37,697 nt of DNA from Negativibacillus sp. (GTDB lineage Bacteria; Bacillota; Clostridia; Oscillospirales; Ruminococcaceae). This document shows, in pieces, positions 8,193 through 15,718 of this stretch. The stretch covers positions 1-37,697 of the forward strand of contig JAHHTY010000013.1 in NCBI GenBank assembly GCA_020024325.1. Reading direction: 5' to 3'. Under the pieces are notes generated by a model. That model ran no database searches and was not told the origin of the DNA. It saw only the letters and a program-made list of their open reading frames with translations. The position numbers were made by a program, and so were the translations under genes. The number at the start of each line of letters is the position of its first letter. The first letter of the stretch is position 1.

Positions 8193-9329
8193 TTGCTGGA
8201 CGAAATTTATTATGATAACAGTGCGACAACCAAAACCAGAGAGGAAGCCGCCAAATTAGTTTATGAAATGCTGACCGAGTGTTATGGAAATCCATCCTCG
8301 CTGCATCGCAAAGGGTTTGACGCACAAAAACGTCTGGATGCTGCCAGGGCACAGGTTGCTGATTCTTTGGGCTGTCAAAGCTCGGAAATTTATTTTACCT
8401 CGGGCGGTACAGAGGCAGATAACCTTGCAATTCTTGGAGCTGCCAGAGCGCAGAAACGCCGTGGAAACAAAATTGTTACCACCGCCTTTGAGCATGACGC
8501 TGTACTGAATACTGTAAAGTTTCTGGAAGGTGAAGGTTGGGACATTGTACGTTTGATGCCTGACGAAAACGGTCAGATTACTCCAAAGCAGGTTTTAGAA
8601 GCGGTAGACGAAAATACCGTTTTAGTATCAATTATGGCAGTGAACAACGAAATCGGAAGTATTTTACCTGTGGGTGACATCAGCCGTCAATTGCATCGAA
8701 AATACCCACAGCTGCTGATTCATTGTGATGCTGTACAGGCTTATTGCAAAGAACCAATCAAACTGAAAAACATGGATGTCGATTTTTTGTCTGTGAGCGG
8801 ACACAAGATTTATGCTCCAAAAGGATGTGGGGCACTCTACATCAAAAAGGGAACTCGCTTCCGTCCTGTCACCTTTGGCGGCGGACAGGAAAAAAATATC
8901 CGTCCCGGAACAGAAAGTATTGCCAATGACTGTGCTATGGGTCTTGCTGCCAGTCTGCTGATGAAGGAGCGGGAAGAAAACCACCAGAAAATTACACAAA
9001 TTCGAGATGCCATTTTAGAAGGTTTGACAAAATTACCGGGCATTTGCATCAATTCTCCTGATGATGCAACACCTTATATTTTGAACTTTTCTGCACTGGG
9101 CGTCCGTTCGGAAATTATGCTTCATTTTTTAGAAGAAAAAGGGATTTATGTGTCCAGCGGTTCTGCCTGTGCAAAGGGCGGTGCAAGCCATGTTTTGGCT
9201 GCAATGGGAATGGATCATCAACGTGCAGACAGTGCTATCCGCCTAAGTTTTGGCAGATACAACACTCTTGAAGAGGTTCCTGTTTTTTTAGCAGCATTAA
9301 AAGAAGGGCTTATGCGGTTTAGAAAGTAA
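8193..9329 (+). CDS. Cysteine desulfurase, NifS/IscS-like, paired with ThiI
   Basis: A 378-residue PLP enzyme that takes sulfur from cysteine to form a persulfide. The start is TTG at 8193, nine nt after AGGAAG and beginning LDEIYYDNSATT, the normal N-terminus of the family. Visible active-site residues are His101 (FEHDAV), Asp179, the PLP lysine Lys205 (SGHK) and the persulfide cysteine Cys326 (SSGSAC). ThiI follows 96 nt downstream. In Bacillus subtilis a dedicated desulfurase (NifZ) next to ThiI supplies 4-thiouridine synthesis; the same role is inferred here. Confidence 0.93.
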   Translation: MLDEIYYDNSATTKTREEAAKLVYEMLTECYGNPSSLHRKGFDAQKRLDAARAQVADSLGCQSSEIYFTSGGTEADNLAILGAARAQKRRGNKIVTTAFEHDAVLNTVKFLEGEGWDIVRLMPDENGQITPKQVLEAVDENTVLVSIMAVNNEIGSILPVGDISRQLHRKYPQLLIHCDAVQAYCKEPIKLKNMDVDFLSVSGHKIYAPKGCGALYIKKGTRFRPVTFGGGQEKNIRPGTESIANDCAMGLAASLLMKEREENHQKITQIRDAILEGLTKLPGICINSPDDATPYILNFSALGVRSEIMLHFLEEKGIYVSSGSACAKGGASHVLAAMGMDHQRADSAIRLSFGRYNTLEEVPVFLAALKEGLMRFRK

Positions 9330-9374
9330 CCCTTTCCCTTTATACTATCTTTTATTATCAGTCGGACATACATT

Positions 9375-9403
9375 TTGACACATTACCGACAAATTTTTTA
9401 TAT
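9375..9403 (+). promoter_or_regulatory. Possible internal promoter for thiI
   Basis: TTGACA (9375-9380), a 17-nt spacer and TTATAT (9398-9403) in the gap between the desulfurase and thiI. No terminator separates the two genes, so this would add to read-through. Confidence 0.35.
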
Positions 9404-9425
9404 CATCGTTCTAAAGGAGTTCACC

Positions 9426-10601
9426 ATGAAAGAAGTCATCCTGTTAAAAAATGGCGAAATTGCCCTAAAGGGTCTTAACCGCCATGCTTTTGAAGATCGC
9501 CTGATCAAAAACGCCCGCCGCAAGTTGATGCCGGTAGGTTCTTTCCATTTTAGAAAAGCACAGTCCACTATCTACGTTGAGCCAGATGAGGAAGGATATG
9601 ATCTGGACGAGGCAGTGGATCGTCTGCAAAAGGTATTCGGCATTGCAGCATTGACCAGAGCTTGTGTTGTTGAAAAAGATTTTGAGCTGATTAAACAAAC
9701 TGCTGCAAGTTATTTGAAAAACGAACTGGAAAATGCAGTTACTTTTAAAGTAGAAGCAAAGCGTTCCGACAAAAGTTTCCCGTTAAAATCACCTCAAATT
9801 TGTGCCGGAGTGGGCGAATATTTGCTTGAGCAATATCCTCATCTTCAGGTTGATGTACATAATCCGGATATTGTTGTTATGGTAGAGGTAAGAGATTATG
9901 CTGCTTATATCCATGGAAGCCAGATAAAAGGTGCAGGCGGTATTCCGGTAGGAACCGGCGGCAAGGCAATGCTGCTGATTTCCGGCGGTATTGACAGCCC
10001 TGTTGCGGGATATATGATGGCAAAAAGAGGACTTGAAATCAGTGCAATCCACTTTGTTTCTCCTCCGTACACCTCTGAACGGGCAAAACAGAAGGTGATT
10101 GACCTTGCACAAAAGATGTGTTCTTATTGTGGTCGCATTAAAATGTACATTGTTCCTTTCACTGAAATTCAGGAAGCTATCCGTGACCAGTGCCCTGAGG
10201 ATTTATTTACCATTATTATGCGTCGTTATATGATGAAGATTGCCTGCCGCGTTGCTCGCGCAAACGAGTGTGAGGCTCTTGTTACCGGAGAAAGTGTCGG
10301 TCAGGTAGCAAGCCAAACCATTCAGGCGATTGCCTGCACCGATGAATCGGCAGATATGCCGGTTTTACGCCCTGTAATCGGTATGGATAAAGATGAAATC
10401 GTTATTATTTCCAGAAAAATCGACACGTTTGAAACCTCTATTCTTCCTTATGAGGATTGCTGTACTGTCTTTACCCCAAAACATCCTCGCACAAAACCTC
10501 AGCTTAAATTTGTTAAATTTGCTGAAGAAGAAATGAATCAGGAAGAACTGATTGAGCGTGCCATTGCAGGAATTGAAGAGTTGAGCATCTCTAATTCTTA
10601 G
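9426..10601 (+). CDS. thiI: tRNA 4-thiouridine synthetase ThiI, lacking rhodanese domain
   Basis: A 391-residue enzyme that adenylates uridine-8 of tRNA and transfers sulfur to it; it can also feed thiazole synthesis. Domains in order are a ferredoxin-like N-terminus, THUMP (about 60-165) and the PP-loop ATPase with SGGIDS at 186-191. It ends without the rhodanese domain found in E. coli ThiI, as in many Firmicutes. Direct persulfide hand-over from the upstream desulfurase is therefore expected. The ATG at 9426 follows AAAGGAG. Confidence 0.95.
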   Translation: MKEVILLKNGEIALKGLNRHAFEDRLIKNARRKLMPVGSFHFRKAQSTIYVEPDEEGYDLDEAVDRLQKVFGIAALTRACVVEKDFELIKQTAASYLKNELENAVTFKVEAKRSDKSFPLKSPQICAGVGEYLLEQYPHLQVDVHNPDIVVMVEVRDYAAYIHGSQIKGAGGIPVGTGGKAMLLISGGIDSPVAGYMMAKRGLEISAIHFVSPPYTSERAKQKVIDLAQKMCSYCGRIKMYIVPFTEIQEAIRDQCPEDLFTIIMRRYMMKIACRVARANECEALVTGESVGQVASQTIQAIACTDESADMPVLRPVIGMDKDEIVIISRKIDTFETSILPYEDCCTVFTPKHPRTKPQLKFVKFAEEEMNQEELIERAIAGIEELSISNS

Positions 10602-10650
10602 TTTTTTGTTTTTCTTTCTCTGTTTATCTTTATCGAACAGAATTTACCGC

Positions 10651-10691
10651 TTGAAACCCCATACTGTTTAGTTTATGATAATATTATCATA
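10651..10691 (+). promoter_or_regulatory. Promoter with palindromic operator over the -10
   Basis: TTGAAA (10651-10656), 17-nt spacer and TATGAT (10674-10679). The -10 is the left half of a perfect 18-bp palindrome, TATGATAATATTATCATA, at 10674-10691. A dimeric repressor site covering the promoter of the CinA-sortase gene is likely, though the palindrome is AT-rich. Confidence 0.55.
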
Positions 10692-10755
10692 TTATTGTAG
10701 TAATTCCAGAAAAGCTTCAAATCTTTTTTTGGAATTTTAAATCGAGGTGGAAATA

Positions 10756-13700
10756 TTGAAAGTTTATATCGTTGGGGTCGGCACCGGCAGTTCCTCTGAT
10801 CTGCTGGCTTCCCCTTATATGGAAAAGGAGCTTCGTACGCTCGGTCACGAGATAGAACAGCTCCCTGTAAAGGATACCGGCAGCCTGCGCGATGTTTTTC
10901 TTGCTTGCGCACAGCCGCAAACGCTGGTTTTGTGTCCATTGACCGGCAACCTTTCGACGGATGCCGACTGCATTCGGATTGTGACTGAAGTATGCGGCAA
11001 AAATTTAGAAAAAAACGCAGAACTTGCACATCATTTGGTTAAATACGCTCATCTTTCCGAACAGGAAGCAGATAAATATTCTTTCCTTCCTCAAGGAGCC
11101 AAAACATTCTCCTGCCGCCAATCTGTCTTTCCTGGATTTGAGCTTACCGGCGAAAACAACTTCCATATAATTGTTCTTCCTTCCAATCTTGAAGAGCAAA
11201 CAAGTCTATTTTTTAGCTATCTGTTTCAGGTTCTAAACAAAAACGCCCCCTCTCCTTGCCACAGCCGTGTGCTGCGCATCATGGAAATGAGTTTAGAACA
11301 GGCAGAGGATATGTTGAGTGATCTTCTTGATACCCAAACACCTTGTGTTGCTATCTACAAAAAGCGTTCTGAATTGATTATCCGTATTTCAGACAACAAT
11401 TCAAACAAGCAAACAGCTGCTGAAAATTGCAGTGCTGTCATGCGCACCATAATGAATCGTTTTGGAAATCATGTGTATGGAATTGATGTCAACGGCATTG
11501 AACACGCTTTAGCTTTAAAGTGTGCAAAGAAAAATATCCGTCTTGCCTTTGCCGAATCCGGCTCGGCAGGACTTGCTGCAAAACGCTTCCAAGCTGTAGA
11601 CAAAGACAGTCGTTTCATCTATTCTGTATACAGCTGTCAACCGGAACAGATGAATCTGGAACAGCTTGGCATCAATGATAAAATTTGCAAAAAATTTGGA
11701 CCTGTCAGTGCAAATGTCACTGCTGCTATGGCTTTGGGTGCCTCTAAACAAGAGGAAAAAGATTTACTGGGACTGAGCATCAGTCTGCCAAACGCTGCTT
11801 TTAAAACACGCAAAGCTTATATCTGTGCTGTTTTAGACGGAGCTTGCTTGATGCAGGAACTCGATGCCGGAAATTACCGTTCTCTTTCTCAGATGACCTC
11901 GGATGCGGTTGCAAAATTGTTTAACCTTGCTCGCCGTCTTGTAGACAGCTACCCACAGCCACCGGCTGACAGCTGTGATGCTGAAGACGCTGTATTAGAG
12001 GGAATGAGTGTTGTGGCTACCGAAACCGCTGCCATTGCACCGTCTGCTCCTTCTCAACCCGATGTGAAAGGAAAGAAGGGCAAAAAGAAAAATAGCAAAG
12101 AAAAAAATCTTCCGCAGCAGCCCGCTTCCAAGGCTCCTAAAGGATTTAAGGGTATATTGTACCGTGTATTTCCAAATCGAGATGACAGTGGGTTTGATAA
12201 AACCCGCAAAATCTTGATGTGGGTTTGTGTCTGCATCTTTATCGGTTCAATAACTTACCTGATTGATTTTGGCGCTCAAAGCAAAAAATCGCAGGACAAC
12301 ATCGCAAATCTACAAGACCAGATGGCTCAGGCTGAAAAAGATATTGAAGAAGGTAAGGTAAACCTTTCTAATATCGAAGGTTACCCCAACGATTATCTGC
12401 CTAAGTTCTACTCTTTCTATCAGACAAACGAAGACATCAAAGGCTGGATTAAGGTTGATGGAACCAATGTTAACTTCCCGGTTGTTCAGACTTCGGATAA
12501 CGACTACTATCAGCGCCTCGGCTTTGATGAAGAGTATGACTACTATGGTACACCATACATTGACTACGAAGTAGATGTGAAAAAGCCAAGCGACAACATC
12601 ATTATCTATGGACACAACATCCGAAATGACGGTCAGATGTTTAACGACCTGACAAAATACAAACAGCTTTCCTTCTATAAGGAACATCCAACCGTTACTT
12701 TTGATAGTGTATATAAAACCGGAAACTATAAGATTATCGGTGCTTTCATCACCAACAATGAAGCTTCCCACGACAACGGAAAAGTCTTTGCCTATAACCG
12801 TTTTGTAAATGCAAAGGACGAAAAAGAGTTTAACGAATTTGTGGATGAAGTAAAGCGTCGCAGTATCTTTGATACTCCTGTTGATGTGGAGTACGGTGAC
12901 GAGCTGCTGACACTTTCCACCTGCACCTATGAATTTAAAGATGCCCGTTTTGTTGTTGTTGCAAGACGAATTCGAGATGGTGAGGACACTTCTGTTGATG
13001 TAGAGAAAGCTGTTGTCAACGATGACGCATACTATCCGGCAGTCTATGCAGGAGCTGCCGAGTACGCTAAAAAACTGGGTCATGTAAAGAGCATCAGCAT
13101 TGATGGAAAACGTGAAATCGGCATGACTGTGGGAGATACCACAACCTTGACTGCAAAAGTAAGCCCATCCGACGCACCAATCAAGAGCTGCACATGGGAT
13201 TCCAGCAACACCTCTGTTGCAACTGTTGATAAAAACAGTGGTCTTGTTACCGCAGTAGGCGCAGGTACAACACAAATCACCGCAGCAGCAGATGATGGCG
13301 GTTTTGTAGACAACATTACCATCACCGTTAAAAGCAATGGCAAAGAGCTGAAAGGTATTACATTAAGCTCTACTGCTTTACAGCTAAAACCACAGGAGAA
13401 GTCAACTTTGACCGCATCCTTAGACCCTAAAGATGCACAAGCAAATCTCACCTGGAAAACAAGCGATGAAAGTATTATCAAGGTCACTTCAAACGGTTCT
13501 TCTGCAACCTTGACCGCTGTAAACCCAGGCTCTGCTCAGGTTACCGTCAGCTCTTCTGATGGTAAATTCAGTGCAGTATGCAAAATTACAGTTTCTTCCA
13601 GCGACAAGAATAAACCAAGTATTATATTTGCACAAAGCTCTATGAATCTTACTGTTGGTCAAGCACAAAACTTGAAACTTGCCGTTACTCCGGAAGGGGC

Positions 13701-14565
13701 AGATATTGGAACCGTAAACTGGAGCTCCAGCAGTGATGCAGTTGTTATCCAAAACGGATACAGCAATCTTGATGTTGTCCTTAACGGTAAAAAAGCCGGT
13801 CAGGCAGTAATTACCGCTTCTACCGAAAATGGCTTGCAGGCAACCTGTACCATCACAGTAAAGGCGGACGGAGAACCTAACAACAAAGCTGTTAAATTAA
13901 GTGTTAATCCGCTGGTGCTTAAACCCGGTGAAGAAGGTCAATTGCAATACGCCGTTGACCCTGTCGGAACAGAAATTGTATGGTCTTCAAACAATCCAGT
14001 GATTGCAGACGTTGACCAAAACGGTTATGTAACAACTATCGTTTCCCTGGACAAAACTACCGATGTTACTATTACAATGGCAACGAGAGACGGAAAATAT
14101 TCTGCTCGAACTACTGTTACTGTGATGGGCAAATCGGGTGGTTCATCCTCTTCTGGTAACGACAAAAATAACCAGAATAATAGTCAAAACGGTACACAGG
14201 CTGACCTTGGGCTGTATTCTGAGTCTTCTGAATATTCCGTTGAGGCAGGATATACAAAACTTCTTCGTTTAGGTATTAACCTTACTCAGGATGAGGTCAC
14301 GATTGTATGCTCTTCCAGCGATAGATCTGTCCTTACAGTAGATAACGAGGGAATGGTGACAGGTATCAGCAGCGGAACCGCTACGGTAACCATAACTGCT
14401 ACCAAAAACGATACCGGTGAATACCAAACCATTTCTGTTCCTGTTAAAGTAGTGGGAGGAAGCGGATACGGCAGCAATGAAGAAACTGTTCCGGATGAAG
14501 ATAGAAATCAAAATCACGGCGGCATTCAAACCGGCGGTTTTGGAACTTCGGGCGAAAGAGGATAA
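10756..14565 (+). CDS. CinA-like / class B sortase / BIG2 multidomain membrane protein
   Basis: A 1269-residue fusion. Residues 1-165 resemble the MoCF-type nucleotide domain of CinA, 170-245 its KH-type domain (RVLRIMEMSLEQAEDMLSDL), and 245-410 the CinA C-terminal NMN-deamidase domain. The AES serine (about 268) is kept, but the YSNxxK lysine and the GIAGP motif are lost, so this is probably a pseudo-enzyme. A Lys-rich linker, one membrane span (about 486-506) and a coiled coil follow. Then comes a class B sortase with His620 (YGHNIR), Cys723 (LSTCTY) and Arg731. Five BIG2 domains span about 776-1233, with a Ser/Gly/Asn linker before the fifth, and a Gly-rich tail ends the protein. The start is TTG, five nt after GAGGTGG; the GTG at 10747 is less likely. 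Cytoplasmic N-terminus and exposed C-terminus are inferred. Confidence 0.85.
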   Translation: MKVYIVGVGTGSSSDLLASPYMEKELRTLGHEIEQLPVKDTGSLRDVFLACAQPQTLVLCPLTGNLSTDADCIRIVTEVCGKNLEKNAELAHHLVKYAHLSEQEADKYSFLPQGAKTFSCRQSVFPGFELTGENNFHIIVLPSNLEEQTSLFFSYLFQVLNKNAPSPCHSRVLRIMEMSLEQAEDMLSDLLDTQTPCVAIYKKRSELIIRISDNNSNKQTAAENCSAVMRTIMNRFGNHVYGIDVNGIEHALALKCAKKNIRLAFAESGSAGLAAKRFQAVDKDSRFIYSVYSCQPEQMNLEQLGINDKICKKFGPVSANVTAAMALGASKQEEKDLLGLSISLPNAAFKTRKAYICAVLDGACLMQELDAGNYRSLSQMTSDAVAKLFNLARRLVDSYPQPPADSCDAEDAVLEGMSVVATETAAIAPSAPSQPDVKGKKGKKKNSKEKNLPQQPASKAPKGFKGILYRVFPNRDDSGFDKTRKILMWVCVCIFIGSITYLIDFGAQSKKSQDNIANLQDQMAQAEKDIEEGKVNLSNIEGYPNDYLPKFYSFYQTNEDIKGWIKVDGTNVNFPVVQTSDNDYYQRLGFDEEYDYYGTPYIDYEVDVKKPSDNIIIYGHNIRNDGQMFNDLTKYKQLSFYKEHPTVTFDSVYKTGNYKIIGAFITNNEASHDNGKVFAYNRFVNAKDEKEFNEFVDEVKRRSIFDTPVDVEYGDELLTLSTCTYEFKDARFVVVARRIRDGEDTSVDVEKAVVNDDAYYPAVYAGAAEYAKKLGHVKSISIDGKREIGMTVGDTTTLTAKVSPSDAPIKSCTWDSSNTSVATVDKNSGLVTAVGAGTTQITAAADDGGFVDNITITVKSNGKELKGITLSSTALQLKPQEKSTLTASLDPKDAQANLTWKTSDESIIKVTSNGSSATLTAVNPGSAQVTVSSSDGKFSAVCKITVSSSDKNKPSIIFAQSSMNLTVGQAQNLKLAVTPEGADIGTVNWSSSSDAVVIQNGYSNLDVVLNGKKAGQAVITASTENGLQATCTITVKADGEPNNKAVKLSVNPLVLKPGEEGQLQYAVDPVGTEIVWSSNNPVIADVDQNGYVTTIVSLDKTTDVTITMATRDGKYSARTTVTVMGKSGGSSSSGNDKNNQNNSQNGTQADLGLYSESSEYSVEAGYTKLLRLGINLTQDEVTIVCSSSDRSVLTVDNEGMVTGISSGTATVTITATKNDTGEYQTISVPVKVVGGSGYGSNEETVPDEDRNQNHGGIQTGGFGTSGERG

Positions 14566-14654
14566 AAAACAGAGAATTTTATAACTTACACCTGTTCTAT
14601 CTTAAAGCCACGCCGACGTATTTTACTACCAGACAAAATCTATAAAAGCATAAA

Positions 14655-14695
14655 TAAAAAAGGAGTCAGAAACCAGTTGGTTTCTGACTCCTTTT
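14655..14695. terminator. Bidirectional intrinsic terminator
   Basis: AAAAGGAGTCAGAAACCA / TGGTTTCTGACTCCTTTT, an 18-bp stem, lies between the convergent CinA-sortase-BIG2 gene and the SpoIID gene and can terminate both. Confidence 0.92.
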
Positions 14696-14702
14696 ATGTA
14701 GT

Positions 14703-15677
14703 TTAACGAACTTCTACATTAGAATAATAGTGATTGAGAATGTCCATATAGCTCCAGCCTTGCTGTGCAAAATAATCTGCACCTTGCTGACTCATACCGA
14801 CACCATGACCATAACCGTAGGTAGTGAAGGTAAAGGAATCGCCATTATAAGAAACTTCAAATGCTGATGAGTTAATTTTGAATTTCAGTAGTTCTTCACG
14901 AACTTTTCGTCCAGACATTCTTTGCCCGCAAACATCAATGCTGTCCACATACAGCCCATTGATGTATTCCGGGTTAGAGAACCAATTTTCAGGGGCTGAA
15001 TAACGATATGGGTCCAATCCGCAGAAATCCTCGATTGCATCAGCAACTTCTTGCTCGGAGAGGGTTTTGGTTGCACCATATGCTTTTAAAGTTGTATCGC
15101 CCGGGCTTTCTACACTAAGTAGATATGGAAGATTGGTTCCCCAAACGTGTTCTGCATCCATCGAACGTCCTGCGTTGGACGCACTGTAAGTGGCATCAAT
15201 GTATTCATTATCGTAGTAGATTGCCTGTCCGATTACATCTTCCACAGCATCTGCCACTTTATCGGAAACTTCTTTTTTTGCTGCTACGGAAGGAATTTCA
15301 CCTTTTTGATTGTGATAACGGACGTAGGTATAAGCGGCAACCGCCTGTGCCTTCAACGCTTCTTCCTGAAAGCTAGCACCCATTTCTGCCTCAACCATAC
15401 GTCCAACAATTCTTTCCGCTGAACTGCAAACCGTTTTTCCGTTTATCTTAACTGCTAAACTGTTTACACCCATGGAAACGCTTCCTTCGTTATCCTCACG
15501 AGTACCACGGTGAGAGTTGCTCTTGCGCTTGATGACTTTTCTTTTTTTATGGCTTTTCTCCGGCTTTGCTGTGTCGCTATCCGGTTTTCCTAATGCAAGA
15601 TAATCCTCCAGCTGGCTGTATAGCTCTGCTGTCAATCCGCTTTGTGGCGGCTGCTGTGCTGTTTGAAGCTGTATCAT
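14703..15677 (-). CDS. SpoIID/LytB-domain protein without visible signal peptide
   Basis: A 324-residue protein with a SpoIID domain, a family of peptidoglycan lytic transglycosylases acting on denuded glycan strands. The catalytic-type glutamate is in EMGASFQEEALKAQAVAAYTY (split here at Glu98), and the C-terminal GYGHGVGMSQ motif begins at residue 288. The first 70 residues are hydrophilic, with a basic KKRKVIKRK patch and no signal peptide or membrane span, which is odd for an enzyme acting outside the membrane. The ATG follows AAGGAGG. It starts 41 nt after the sortase gene and is very probably cotranscribed with it. Confidence 0.85.
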   Translation of the reverse strand: MIQLQTAQQPPQSGLTAELYSQLEDYLALGKPDSDTAKPEKSHKKRKVIKRKSNSHRGTREDNEGSVSMGVNSLAVKINGKTVCSSAERIVGRMVEAEMGASFQEEALKAQAVAAYTYVRYHNQKGEIPSVAAKKEVSDKVADAVEDVIGQAIYYDNEYIDATYSASNAGRSMDAEHVWGTNLPYLLSVESPGDTTLKAYGATKTLSEQEVADAIEDFCGLDPYRYSAPENWFSNPEYINGLYVDSIDVCGQRMSGRKVREELLKFKINSSAFEVSYNGDSFTFTTYGYGHGVGMSQQGADYFAQQGWSYMDILNHYYSNVEVR

Positions 15678-15718
15678 TTTATTTTGCCTCCTTAATTTGC
15701 TTTTATGTCTGCATCAGT

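Noticed and set aside
12310..13275. 321-codon open frame antisense to the sortase part of the fusion gene
   Set aside because: It has no SD and no family features, and it lies wholly within a well-supported gene on the other strand. It is a shadow frame.
14455..14565. C-terminal IQTGG of the fusion protein as a sortase sorting signal
   Set aside because: No hydrophobic segment and positive tail follow it, so it does not have the form of a cell-wall sorting signal.
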